DNA from: Puccinia triticina
Lineage: Eukaryota; Basidiomycota; Pucciniomycetes; Pucciniales; Pucciniaceae
Assembly (NCBI RefSeq): GCF_026914185.1
Contig: NC_070575.1
Coordinates: 3,862,001-3,926,000 of the forward strand
Length of the DNA: 64,000 nucleotides
Direction: 5' to 3'
Below, in pieces: positions 1 through 11,262 of this stretch. The notes beneath the pieces were generated by a model. It ran no database searches and was not told where the DNA came from. It worked only from the letters and a program-made list of their open reading frames with translations. The translations under genes were made by a program, and so were the position numbers. Position 1 is the stretch's first letter. Each line of letters begins with the position of its first letter.

Positions 1-237
1 AGTCATGCTGTGACGGTTAGTTCAAGGATGCAGATAATCGAGGATCAGAGACACTAGACATTCAACCAATGATTACATGAACGATTAGAGGTAGATGAAA
101 AGACAGATCAATCGTAGTTGATTAGGTAGAGTAGAAAACAAAGTCCGACAAAAGGGAGGACCGCTAGATAAGACAACGGGTTACATGGGAGCTCGAAAGC
201 ATCTGTACACTATTGATCACACAGGAGAGTCGTGCTT

Positions 238-2844
238 TTAGCCGCGGGTCAAGTTTGTGTACCGGTGAGAAGTGGTTCTTGCGCTGCCAGTGATGCTGAC
301 TTCGTCCACGTGAGTGGGGTGGCGGCGTCCGGTAGGGAACTCCACTCGGGCGGGTCTCTGCCGCTCGAACTTGGTCAAGTTAGTTTGCTCAGGATCCTTG
401 ATGGGCGTGACGTCTCTGAACTTCTTCACGAGACCGCGGATGTCTTTGGGCTGGTGGAGAGCACAGTCCGGGACTTTCTCGGTGGCTGTGGTTCGGGACA
501 TGCACAGTCAGATCCGGTGGCTTGAGAAGTATCGTCGGAGGGGGTCTGACGGCGGACTTACCGATGAAGAAGTCGTAGATGAAGCAGCCCAAAATGGCAC
601 CACTAGAAGAAATATGGTGTTAAGTAAGCAGCTGATTAGTTTGAAGGAGATTGATTCGTTCTCACAATACTGGTCCAAGGATGGCCACAGAAAACCAATA
701 ACTGGAAAGAGGTCTACCGATTAGTCGTCTGATCTGTGTCTAAATGGATGTAGGGGATGAAAACGGAAGAAAAGTGGACCGCACCTCGAACGAACGGACC
801 ATACTCCACCGCCATAGCCAGCAAGCCAAGTGACGATTCTGGGGCCCAAGTCTCTAGAGCACGTGGAACCTGATCAGCAACCCAAGTCTTTCAATCCGCA
901 TGTGGACCCTGAGATCTGAAATGTCCACAAACCGTGCTGGGTTCAAGGAGAATGAAGTCTGGGACCAAGTTCAATGATCAGTGAGAGTTCCTGACACTAC
1001 GGAGCAAGATGGAAAACTTGCCTGCATTCCTAAGGTGGAAGCCAAACCAAACACCACCCAGAAAACGACGAAAGGTGCCATGTTTTTAGGGGGGCTGGTG
1101 TTGCCTTCGTCGCCTGTGGCTACGCTGGATCGCCACAATCACATGTTGGGTGCCGAAGCAGTCAGTGTAGTTCTGCGGCGGATTGGAGTGCCCGTAACTT
1201 ACACGAAAATCATCAAGATCGCAGTCATCAACACTTCGTTGTAGAAGCAGAGATAGTTGGAGGCGTAAGGTAATCTGTGTGGTTGGGAGAAAGGTAAGCA
1301 CAGCGGGACAGTTCCCGGGCCGCCGAGCTAGTGAGACGCATCACTCAACGGATCTGTGAGCCAACCAGACGAGCAGAAATTGAGCTTGTGAAGCTTGAAC
1401 TGCAGGTGATCCGAGAAGTGGGATAGAAAAAGTGTGACACGCACTTGTGAAGAACAAGCCCCCCGTCTTCTCGATCGTCCTGATCCCGGCGCCGCCTTCA
1501 TAAAGACTGATGGCGCTCGAGTAGTTCCAGTCTAGAGTCGAAACACGCCCACACTTAATGCACGCAAGAAAGCCTTTGTGCCAAACTGATGCTTACACGT
1601 GAATCTGTGGAGACAAGGCAGCTGTGTCAGCACTGCTACGCGTGATGGATGGGATAAGTGGAGAGCGAAATCGCGTACGCTGCGCCAGTTACCGCTCCGC
1701 TGAATTGGGCGAGCCAATAAACGGGCCTGCGAAGGAGAAGCAGCCAGGTTATGTGACGGTTTTCGCGCGCTCAGGCGTGCTATTTGAGGGTCACGCACAC
1801 TTTGTACCAAGGGCTGGAAAGAGGAATGCGCGTTGGCATTAATATGTTGCGGTGGATGTGTGGAGCGGCCGATGAGAGTGTGTCGACTTACAAGCGTCTG
1901 AAGATAGCCAGGGAGAGGGTGATGGCCGGGTTGATCTGTGTTTCCGAACGACGCGGGTTGGATGGTGGGAGAAGCTCATCCGGGGGTCAGGACGCTGGGC
2001 TTGTCTTGGCACGAAGACGGCAAACTCACGTGGCCGCCGCTGATTCCAGCAGACACGAACACGCCCAACATTCTGCAGAGAGAGAGAGACGCATGGTGGT
2101 GAGCGGGACGACTGCAGGGGCTCGCGCGGGCTGAACGCTGGGCTCACACAGCGAGGGCCCATCCGAGCTGCGTGTGTGGGGAGGGAGGGCGATGAGCAAC
2201 TGGAGCGGAGATTTGCGTCGGGGGGAGGGGCACTCACCGCCACACAAATGTACGAGCCGGCGGGCGCGCTGGAGACAAGCGGCGAGTTGCTCAGCGCCAC
2301 CTGGTTGTTCGCCGCCGTGCCTGCGTTCCGGGCACCCACAGTCAGTCGGGGCGAGCGGTCGCAAATGAGCCGCAGGCGCGTACTCACCGAAGAGGGCCAG
2401 GATGGCGGTGCCGAAGAATTCGCTGCAGGAGGAGGGCGCGGTGGATCAGCACTTTGATTGTGAGAGGAGACGAAGCGGGCCGACTGACGCCCAGAACACG
2501 CGCGTGGCTCTTTTGAACCTGACGACGACGGAGGGGGCGGGCTCCTTAGGAGCGGGGGGGTCGGCTTGGACGCTGAAGGTGGGGGGGAGGTTGCGGTGGG
2601 GCGGGAGCTGACGCTGGAGGTCGATGTCGGGGAGGGCGGAGTCGTAGGGCAGCTGGTAGTCGATGTCGGGCAGCCGGGGCGGCTTGCGGGGGGAGTCCTG
2701 GGACAGCAGCTCGTCGTGCTCGTGCGGCCCGAGCTTGTCCTCGGGCGTGGGGTCGTGCGGGGTGTTGAGGACGACGGACTGGCCGGACGAGCTGCCCTGC
2801 GAGGAGGCCCGGCTGCGCGGGCGGCTGTAGGTCGGCGCCATCAT
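238..2844 (-). CDS. Aquaglyceroporin (MIP family), 18 exons, 445 aa
   Basis: A plasma-membrane channel for glycerol and/or water. Exons read by eye: 2489-2844, 2388-2422, 2238-2320, 2148-2167, 2030-2072, 1892-1935, 1799-1813, 1679-1726, 1597-1604, 1445-1531, 1350-1353, 1203-1274, 1022-1124, 933-958, 785-853, 666-701, 562-602, 238-485. They sum to 1338 nt, exactly 446 codons. The protein has a ~118-aa polar N-tail, then AEFFGTAILALFG (start of TM1), SGGHINPA (first NPA, residues 181-183), and LNPARDLGPR (second NPA, 312-316). The Asp after the second NPA-Arg is the aquaglyceroporin mark. The C-tail after TM6 is about 80 aa. The ATG at 2844 was chosen; a GTG 12 nt upstream is in frame. One intron is GC-AG (donor after 1022). 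Several exons are microexons; the 4-nt one (1350-1353) is the least certain. Family assignment is firm, exact substrate is not. Confidence 0.5.
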
Positions 2845-3745
2845 GCTGGCGTCCACTGGCGTTGGAGGCTTGTAAACTATTCGCGAAGCGCGCTCGGAAC
2901 ACGCGCGCGTCGAGGCTCAGGGAAGCGAGGCGGGGGGGAGTGGATGGGGGTGGGGGATGCTGGGTGTTCTGCGGTACGGAGCCGGGAGGGCAGTGCGGTG
3001 GAGATGGGTGCAGGCGTGGTGGCCGGCCGAACTGGCTTTTATAGGCTGATCTGGCTCCTGTAGACACTAAACTCCACACGAAAACCGACGAAAAGCATGC
3101 GTTCATGAGATTGTTGGAGGCAGGCTGACGCTGCAGCATCATCCGAGCGTGACAGCTGCCCACTGCCGCCCGACTTGACCCGAAAGGATTGCTGATTTTC
3201 GCCCGCTTTCTACTGCCCAACGTCTGCATCATCTGCCGGGAAGTGGAGGCTGTGCCAGCATCCCCGGCCACGGAATATCAAATCTTCTGTACACTGACTT
3301 TCAGCGGCCTGGTGTTGCAAGCTGCGCATGTGTATTGGTAACCAATGCAGATCCCTGCTGACAGCTCGAGGATTCAGTCGCAGCCATGGGCTCGCTCTGT
3401 GGGCCATAACATCCCCGTGGACGAGTGGGATGGAGGCCGGATGGGGCTCTCTTGCATATTGCCCCGCTGGAGAAGGGCGTCTGCCAAGCCCGCCCGAACG
3501 CAGCCCCCGCGACACCGCGCCAACTGTCTGCCGTGCTGTCAAATACGTGATGGTGCAGCAGCGGTTGAAAGGGCCGGACTCTGCAGTCGTCAAGGCCAGA
3601 ACCAGCCAAAACCGACGCGTGTCGGCGGCACTCAACAACCGCCAAGCCCACGCTGCATGAGGGCAGTTATCAAATGGACCCCGATAGCGAAGGGCTAGGG
3701 CCGGCCCTGCAGGCTCCACTGCGCTGTAAAGAACACGCCACACTT
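2845..3745. other. GC-rich upstream region, no gene recognised
   Basis: GC-rich DNA upstream of the aquaglyceroporin start. Open frames exist on both strands (for example 3210-3743 minus) but none has a recognisable domain, splice pattern or convincing codon bias. It probably holds the promoter and 5' leader of the aquaglyceroporin gene; a fragment of another gene cannot be excluded. Confidence 0.5.
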
Positions 3746-3927
3746 TTATGGCTTTTTGGACGTAACTAAATAATATTTTTGAGAAGATAACCTAAAATAA
3801 CAAAGTAGGTCTCTTGAGGAAAAAGAAAAACAAGGCTGATTCATTGCTGTATTTAAAAGGAAGGTGAAATATTTAATGAAAGAATTTCTACTAATCATAA
3901 CTCTGTATTGGTAAGACAACCATTTAT

Positions 3928-4027
3928 GGTGTTCAAAGTTGGTTTGCGTAATTTTATGCATGCATAAATCAAAAAATCATAAAATTGTTTTTGCAGGGGA
4001 CATGACTGTCTGATTATGTAATACAAA
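3928..4027. repeat. Truncated copy of the GGTGTTCAAAGTTGG MITE family
   Basis: It begins GGTGTTCAAAGTTGGTTTG and runs through the ATGCATGCATAAAT palindrome into GCAGGGGACATGACTG. The same order, inverted, makes up half of the complete copy at 41986-42162. The other terminal repeat is missing here, so this is a half element. Confidence 0.5.
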
Positions 4028-5900
4028 ACTAGAGGCCAAGGTGGCTGCACCACTGCAGGGCACCAGCACATCTGTCAGCCATTGGCTAGTCCAGACAGTG
4101 CCAACGCTGACACGACAGAAGACGGGTGCGCGCCAAATGCCATTCCGGGCACAACACGCACCACAGATGATGCGTGCGCGCATAAGCACAAATAAGCTGG
4201 GGATTCAACCAGATTGGCTAGGTGATTCTCACCAGTTGTTGTGCTCAAGTGAGCACAAACACACAAATGTTCTATGTGTGGATTGTGATCAAACAAGAAG
4301 ACCGTGAGGACATGAAGTTTACACGTGTCCAGTTTCCTAGGCTATAAAGACCTGGGACCTCCAAGCAAAAGGAGGTTCCTCAGATTATTATAGAGATTAC
4401 CAAGCCCACCATCCTTGTCCAACAAACAACTGGGGCTTTTATCTTATAGATCTCATTTCATTTATTTTCCCCTTTCATCTTTATCACTCCTCAAGACATC
4501 CCAACTCAACCTTTTGCTCTGCCTCTTCTTCTCCTTTCCTTGCCAATACGGCCTACTTGCTACCTTTGCCTTTTGCTCCGCCTCTTCCTCTCCTTTCCTT
4601 GCCAATACGGCCTACTTGCTAACTTTAAGGTACGCTTGAGTCCCTTTTAAAAATATCCTCAGTAGATTCAGGTACGACTCTAAGCTTTACCAGCCCCTCT
4701 CACAAGAGGCGCAGCTTTCCTCCTCCCGCACCCCAGTCAAGTCAAGTGTGTTTTCCTCTTCAGGAACTCACCCTTGTTCTGTTTGCATTCAGGGCGTCAC
4801 CACTTCAGAGACACGCCCTGACAACATCTGTCAGCCTTAGAGTCAATTCAGCTGACCTAAAGTCTGCCTTTTTCTACTTTTTACATATGAATTACTTCAT
4901 ATCTTTTTCATCTTAAGAGATAACCTTGTTTTGACTTCATATTCTGTTTCCTCATGCAATTTTAACCCTAGTTATAACTTACCAATTCTTTGTAACTCTA
5001 CTCCTTCCCTGAGTTATTGAGTTGTAGCGCGCCTGCGCAGTTGTGATGTGTCAGCGCTACCAGGCGCGCCAAACCACATGTACATATGTAAATTACATAA
5101 GAAAACTGTGAAAATTTTCGTAGTCAGGATCCCCCTTGCCTGAGGCAGATCTACAGACTTGAGCACACCAGAACCACACCCCAGATAACCCCAGGATCAC
5201 CACCAAAGAGATTACCATGCTCCCAGTATACCTACCATCACAGGCGCCTAGGATATTGAAAGTAAGTAACCTCTTTCACTGAACCTTGTTTATCTCAGAG
5301 GTACAACTCTGTGTCTGCTTGATCTGCTCTTCTTTGCTGGCCTTTGCCTTATCCTTGATCACAGGGCTGTCCCTGCTTAACAGTATTCTTTTTCTGTGGT
5401 TTTTGCAAGAAACAAACCACATAGGTTTCCCTTTAAAGAACCTTGACTATCCAGAAGGAAGCTAAAAAATTGTGGCTGGATTAAACTTGTCTAATCTAGA
5501 AGCCCTCCACGTTTCTTTGGTGAGAGGAGGCTGTAGCACTCTCTAGCACATCTTGGCAGCACTCTTCTGAAGAGGTAGCATTGCAAGTGGACGTGCATTC
5601 CCACCAGAATAACTTTGAATATCTGCTTATCTTGAATCTGCTCAGTTTCTCTCTCTATTTCTCTCTCTCTCTTTATATATTTGTATATATTGTTTATCCA
5701 AAGAAATCCAAATATTCCCCCCTTTTCTCTTGTGTCCTGCTGTCACTATAGACACTCAGGCTCACAACATCACCCTCTTGTAAGCCCCACCCCTCCTGAT
5801 CTCAAACCCCAAGGTAGCCCCCTCCCCACCCACTATCTTTCTCAAGCACTAATTCCCTTACCACAAATCTCATTGGCAACATCTGAGTACCCAATTTCTG
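4028..5900. other. Non-coding stretch, possible LTR/MITE debris
   Basis: No coding signal seen. It holds a TATA-like CTATAAAG near 4341, a 59-nt direct duplication at 4512-4627 (TTTTGCTC.GCCTCTTC repeated), and a segment at about 5030-5085 resembling the core of the palindromic MITE at 24172-31162 (shared GCGCAGTTGTGA and CAGCGCTACCAGG). The layout is compatible with an old LTR, but I found no partner copy. Confidence 0.5.
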
Positions 5901-6095
5901 AAGGATAGTACTTTTGCAACTTGGGTGAGAGCAAACCATTGCAGTTTTTCTGATAGCACCTGTCAATTGCAGAGTTTTCATTTAAGTCAAGAGTGACCAT
6001 AACTATGACAATACATAAACAGAACAGGTTCATTTGCATTTTCCCCATAGGTATAGTAATGCCAACACCAACTTAACGAATGTCAAAGTAGACAT

Positions 6096-6704
6096 GGGTA
6101 CCGGTTGAACCGCTGGCAACAGTGAAACAGATACTATACAATACAGTATCTTCAGATACTTGTGTATTGTATCTGTTGAAAAATACAAAATTGTGAATAC
6201 AAATGTATTGTATCTGCCTGAAGATACAATTAGGGTGTTCAAAGTTGACTTGCATAAAATCATAACACCATAAAATCATAAAATTCTAAGTTGAAAAAAA
6301 TATGTTGCACCCAAGCACTCAAATTAAAGCAACATTTCTAGAATGGTATATATGAAATCATCACTTGAAAGTTTTATAATTTTATGATTTTATGCATTGA
6401 AAATTTTATGATTTCAACTTTGAACACCCTTAATACCATAGTATTGAATCAATAAATTATTAAAACTTGATTTTCTTGTTTTTTGCCACTGTGGACTGTA
6501 TACAGAAAAACTCTCAAAAAACATAAAAATACAGTATCTTGTATTGGGTTGTATTTGCAACAAGATACCAAAGTTTGAATACATTTGTATAGTATTGGTC
6601 TTTGAATACAATACAAATAAATAGTATTGGGTGCAAAACAGATATCAATACAGGCAGATACAGATACATGTATTGTATTTGTTTCACCGTTGCCGCCGGT
6701 ACCC
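6096..6704. repeat. MITE with GGGTACCGG ends and GTATTGTAT-rich interior
   Basis: Inverted ends read GGGTACCGG...GGCAAC.GTGAAACA and are followed inward by many GTATTGTAT/ATACAATAC motifs on both arms. Extra GGTACC-rich palindromes continue to about 6790. A second MITE (6233-6429) is inserted in the middle. Confidence 0.5.
6233..6429. repeat. PIF/Harbinger-like MITE with TTA target duplication
   Basis: Inverted ends GGGTGTTCAAAGTTGA, with TTA immediately outside both ends (6230-6232 and 6430-6432). A 3-bp TTA duplication is typical of PIF/Harbinger. No coding capacity. It is nested in the 6096-6704 repeat. Confidence 0.5.
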
Positions 6705-7506
6705 GGGTGTTTTTTCCACAAAACTGGCACCCGGCACCGCCTGGCGGGTACCAGCAGGACATAAGCCGGGTACCACGGGTAACACCAGGGCTTTTTTTCC
6801 ATACTGCTCCACACACTTACAATTTTTTATACTTTGCTAACTATTTATATACTATTCTCATATAATTTGAACTTATCTACTTTCATATTATGGCAGGCAT
6901 ACATATCAAAAAAATAAATCAAGCAATTTTTTTTTGTGTTAGGCATAGATCAATCCTAACTTAACTAAGGAGATATAGATTTTTACAAAGTGCCTTTTAC
7001 AGGGTACAAGGCCCTGTAGAATTTCTACATTGTAAAAGTAAAGAATAGACCGGTTTATGTGTAGTCTTAGAAAGCGGCCTCCAGATTTGTCACCTTGCAA
7101 AGGGGGGCCTTGCAAAAAGTAAATTGTAATAAACTACCGTCATTGTTCCATGCACAGTATTATGCGGCAGAGTTTACAAGGTAAACTCCCGGACACCCTA
7201 AATATCTCAATTGGGAGTGTGACATTGAAATTTACTATGATACAGGCAAATATTTGTTCAGAGGGCTTGCAATAATACAGATTCTGCCTCTCTTCATTAA
7301 AAATACAAGCATGCTGCAATTTGCACTGTACATCTCTGCTTCACAGTTCTAGATGTGTATCAACAAGATGACCATGTGTCTTGGTCGGAGCCATCAATCT
7401 CCACCTGTCTTGATCCATTTGATCCATCCTCCAAAAACATAAGGACTGTGTCCTTGCCCCCAGCCCACTTCCCCTCATCCGGACCCCATTCTGTCCGGCT
7501 ATTCCA
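6705..7506. other. Non-coding interval
   Basis: After the GGTACC-rich palindromes at 6700-6790 I see only AT-rich sequence without recognisable genes. It runs up to the transposase relic that starts at 7507. Confidence 0.5.
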
Positions 7507-8766
7507 ATGACCTCTTCCAAGTTAGACCCCAACCCCCCAGGGTCAAACCCATCAGACATAGCACTTTCAAAACCGTCAAGCATAGTTACAAACCCTCCGA
7601 GCACAGTCATCAAATGGGAGCTGCCATTAGATTTTGAATCTTTCCATACCTTCATAGATCATGGATGCACTCTTGACCGTGAAAACTACCCAATATACCC
7701 CAACGGTGCCACAATCTTTGTCAAATCAGCCGATCAGACTGTTGTTAATTTTGGATCCGTCAGATTTACTAAGACCACCGGAGTGGAGAAGCAAGCAAAA
7801 GGCACCTGGAAAATCCAGCGGGTCTATTGCCTTGGTGCCCTGGTCTGCAATATGGACACCTGTCAGTGGGTAGGCTCCCCCCCAACTGCAAGAGGAGGCA
7901 TCCAAGATTACCTTGAAACATAAGTTTTTCCATGCTGTCTTTTATTTAAATATACTCTTCATTTTCCATTTCTGACGCCATTCATTGTTTTGGATTAATC
8001 CAGTACCCCGAAGTGCCCTGGAGCTGCTGGCAGATGACCTGGGACAGTCACGTGGGTTGCTTGCGAAGGGACAGCCACTCGCTTCAACTTCCATATGGAA
8101 CATCTGGCTGGGCGCAGCTCCAAAATTGAGGTCTGCACGATCATCCATGGCCTGAATCCAAAAAACCCAAACCTTGCACGTGCAGATCTCAAAGCTGAGA
8201 TTGTCAAGAACCCAACCAAAGGTGCTTTCAAGTTAAAGGTTGGGACCCTTGTTTTTTGATCAATAAGCGTTTTTCAAACATTAATTTGTGCCTTTTTTGG
8301 TTTAAGATGGGACAACCCGATTGTCTTGATGATCCTCTCACCAGTGTGACCGATATTCATGGGTCTCTGGTGAACGCTGACCGATTGTGATACTACCGGT
8401 GTCTTATGCTGCGAGAGCTCAACTTTGTTCCGGACAAGTTGGGCGCGGGTGTTGGTGACAAGTTTTTGATGGACATGTTCCAGTGGAACAAGTCAGTCTC
8501 TTCTAATCTGGCTTCAGGTTATATTTCATGTTTTATTGTGACCTTCACTTACTTGTCACATTGTTTTATTTGATTAGGCATGGGCTGCTTATAATTTTGT
8601 GTGGATTTCAAAGCGACTGCGAGAATTTCTCCTTTCAAACCAAGTGGATGGCCAATCAATTGTTGGCCCAAGATGAAAATAACAATGTCTATCAGGGTGG
8701 CCTAATATCTGATGTGATGTACAGATTTTTCAAGAATGGATATCTACTCACACTTCAAGAATAATT
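7507..8766 (+). pseudogene. Truncated transposase-like relic with a GCM/WRKY-type zinc region
   Basis: An opening exon (7507-7920) reads through KWELPLDFESFHTFIDHGC and GTWKIQRVYCLGALVC, with Cys spacing like a GCM/FLYWCH-type zinc domain. Later segments follow: GRSSKIEVCTIIHGLNPKNP near 8100-8170 and FSFQTKWMANQLLAQDENN near 8630-8680. In-frame TGA codons lie at 8035-8037 and 8388-8390, and the frame stops at 8766 well before a DDE core could be complete. I recall similar proteins as high-copy, transposon-like families in rust fungi; that is memory, not a search. A broken, 3'-truncated copy. Confidence 0.5.
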
Positions 8767-8880
8767 AAATTTCCCAAAAAAAATACTCAAATTTTGAGGT
8801 TGGGAAAATCATTGAAAAAAAAAACACTCTGTACTGAAACAAATGCAAACTGAGCGTGCTCAGCCAAAAAAATAAAAATG

Positions 8881-9142
8881 TGTCAGACTGAGTAAATAAC
8901 AATGGGGCACATTTTTGGGGTGATTTGTTGGATGGGCCTGCACAAGGCCCGCATGGGCCCCTAACAGGCCCGTTGGGCCCATTGAAAAAGTAGTATTTGT
9001 TTGGAATTCCGATGCTCTGCTAAAATGTGAAATGGGTCAAACTGAATAAAAAAAATGGGGGTACATTTTTGGGGAGATTTTTTGGACGGGCCTGAATGAG
9101 GCCCACATGGCCCCCACAAAGCCCACTGGGCCCATTGAAAGA
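8881..9142. repeat. Two-copy direct repeat, about 150 nt period
   Basis: The block GTCAGACTGAGTAAATAAC...ATGGGGCACATTTTTGGGG...GGGCCCATTGAAA recurs diverged from about 9027 to 9142. Both copies are rich in GGGCC/GGCCC. Non-coding; the surrounding 8767-9453 holds no gene that I can see. Confidence 0.5.
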
Positions 9143-9554
9143 GTAGCCTTGGTTAAGAAAGCATATGCTCAAGTATTTCATCACAGAGTATTTCACATAT
9201 GATTTCACACACAGCTCAGCTCTAGGATACTTTGCATAGGATATTGAATACCTCATATTGAATTCCTTTGTTTCTTTTATTTCCTTCCTTTTATTCCACC
9301 CAACCACAAGTTGGCCACTGTTTTGATATTGCATACATATGAAACTCGTGTAACCCCCTAGAAGTTAGACCCCTTCTCAGTTTACTATATAAGTAGGCCT
9401 CTGCCTGAAAGTTGTTTTCTCCCGCATGCCATCTGGCTCCCATCATCCATCTACACCACGGCTCCACTTGTAAAAGGTGGCCGACGTCAAATTGCCCCCG
9501 ACATCAGATTCAGGTCGGCCCGGCTGAGCTGACGTCTAACTTTTCAGCAGGTCG

Positions 9555-9912
9555 GCCCGACCTGTCCGACGAAGCCAAATAGACGCCGGACTGCCCTTCC
9601 CGACAGGAAAGGCAGCCTGAACGTGCCGATGCCCCGGTCAGCATGGTCGGCTCGCCGCATGGATCAAGCCGACAGTCCCGACGGCTAGGGCAGGAGAGTT
9701 GGCTCGTCCGAGAGGTCGTCAGACGGTCGGACTTTTAAGTAAAAATGCCAACCTGTCTGACAAGGTCAGACCGACCTGTCCGACAAAGCCAAATAGACGC
9801 CAGACTGCCCTTCCCGGCAGGAAGGGCAGCCCGACCGTGCCGATGCCCCGGTCAGAATGGTCGGCTCGCCGCATGGATCAAGCCGACAGTCCCGACGGCT
9901 AGGGCAGGAGCG
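9555..9912. repeat. Two tandem copies of a ~145-nt unit, GTCGG-rich
   Basis: The unit CCGACCTGTCCGAC...GGCTAGGGCAGGAG occurs at 9555-9693 and again at 9765-9912 with few differences. It lies just inside the proposed left end of the CACTA-like element and is dense in GTCGG/CCGAC motifs. Confidence 0.5.
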
Positions 9913-10098
9913 CCTGGTTAATGACTCCGCCGACTCATCCGACCTGGTATTTAGCGGCAGCCAGGCTGAGGCCCCTCACCACCCGTGACAGCCCGATGCA
10001 CACTCCCAGATGTCCAAACCAGTTCATCCCATGAATCAATTCTCACCAAGTCGAAATTTGACTCAAGGCCAACCAACTGGGCATCCAGTACGCCCACA

Positions 10099-10673
10099 AT
10101 GCACACTCAAACCACAAGCACACCCAATCGACAATCACCGCTGGGCTTTCCCGGCAACACATTCGAACGACCCTTTGTCGTCAATGGCCCGCCGGGCTTT
10201 CCCGCCAACACATTTGAACGACCCTTTGTCATCGACGGGCCGCCAGGCTTCCCCGGCAACACATTAAAGCGACCCTTCGTTATCGACGGGCCGCCAGGCT
10301 TCCCCGGCAACACATTAGAGCAACCGTATGTTATCGACCAAATCCATATCTACTGTACGGACGCTGCCTTTCCCAGCAGCCCGGCCGAAGTCAAAGTCGG
10401 GGAGGTCAATGCTCCGCAGAACGACTTGGGGCACCAAAATGTTTCCCAGCCGCAAATCCAACACAGCCGAGTAAGTCTGAATCACAAATCACCTTCATAT
10501 TAATATTAACATACATTTTTTGTATTTTACACCATCAGAACGACTTTGTGGTCTATCATCGAATGACTAGCTTGCCCGCAAATTCCATACACGTTCAAGT
10601 TTATCATGAGCCATCTGAGTCTAACAACACCAAAAAAGAAGAAAGTACCGCTCCATCTGCGCAAAATTTGTAA
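10099..10673 (+). CDS. Repeat protein with 17-residue GPPGFPGNT units (element cargo)
   Basis: Exon 1 runs to 10470 (donor GTAAGT), exon 2 is 10539-10673, and the phase is kept. Residues translated from about 10137-10340 form four near-identical 17-aa units, consensus GPPGFPGNTxxRPFVID (51-nt DNA period). The C-terminus is Ser/Asn/Glu-rich. The ATG at 10099 is the first in frame after a stop at 9967; upstream coding exons are possible. Its stop codon (10671-10673) abuts the native stop of the opposing transposase gene (10674-10676). I know no family for it. It lies between the left end and the transposase of the CACTA-like element, so cargo status is inferred from position. Confidence 0.5.
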
Positions 10674-10694
10674 TTAAATCAGGAAGGTTGGATT

Positions 10695-11251
10695 TAATGA
10701 ACGAAGAGCTGTGGGATCTAAGAGACCAGCAGCGAATCTGTGAGCTGCACACGAACAACTACGACACGGTATCGTGGTGGAGGCACACCTAAGAGACCAG
10801 CAGCGAATCTGTGAGCTGCACACGAACAACTACGACACGGTATCGTGGTGGAGGCACACCTGCGGAGACCGGAAGTGGAAGTGAGTTGCGAGTGATGAGA
10901 AACAGAGATGAATCTTGAGAAATGAACAACGACAAGCATACAAACCTAAGAGACCAGCAGCGAATCTGTGAGCTGCACACGAACAACTACGACACGGTAT
11001 CGTGGTGGAGGCACACCTGATAGTGAGAGACAGTGAGGTGAGAAGAAATGAACACTGGAATGAGAGGAGATGACTATGGGGCATACCTGCGGAGACCGGA
11101 AGTGGAAGTGAGTTGCGAGTGATGAGAAACAGAGATGAATAAGGTACAACGTGGGAATAACGATGAAACTATATACATCTAGACTAGGTTTCTACTATCA
11201 CTAACTCCGCAGCACAATACTCCGGCGGCCGCAATGCCATGCGCCTCAATA
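10695..11251 (-). repeat. 3' LTR of copia element 1
   Basis: 557 bp. It contains three copies of a ~70-nt unit beginning AAGAGACCAGCAGCGAATCT and ending GGTGGAGGCACACCT, plus a duplicated GCGGAGACCGGAAGTGGAAG block. The boundary supported by the target duplication gives ends TATTG...CATTA in element orientation; the usual TG...CA pair lies three bases further in. Confidence 0.5.
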
Positions 11252-11262
11252 CCCCCCCTCTC

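Noticed and set aside
10718..11149. Minus-strand ORFs with repeated CSCAAHRFAAGLL
   Set aside because: They lie wholly in the LTR tandem units and recur identically in the other LTR.
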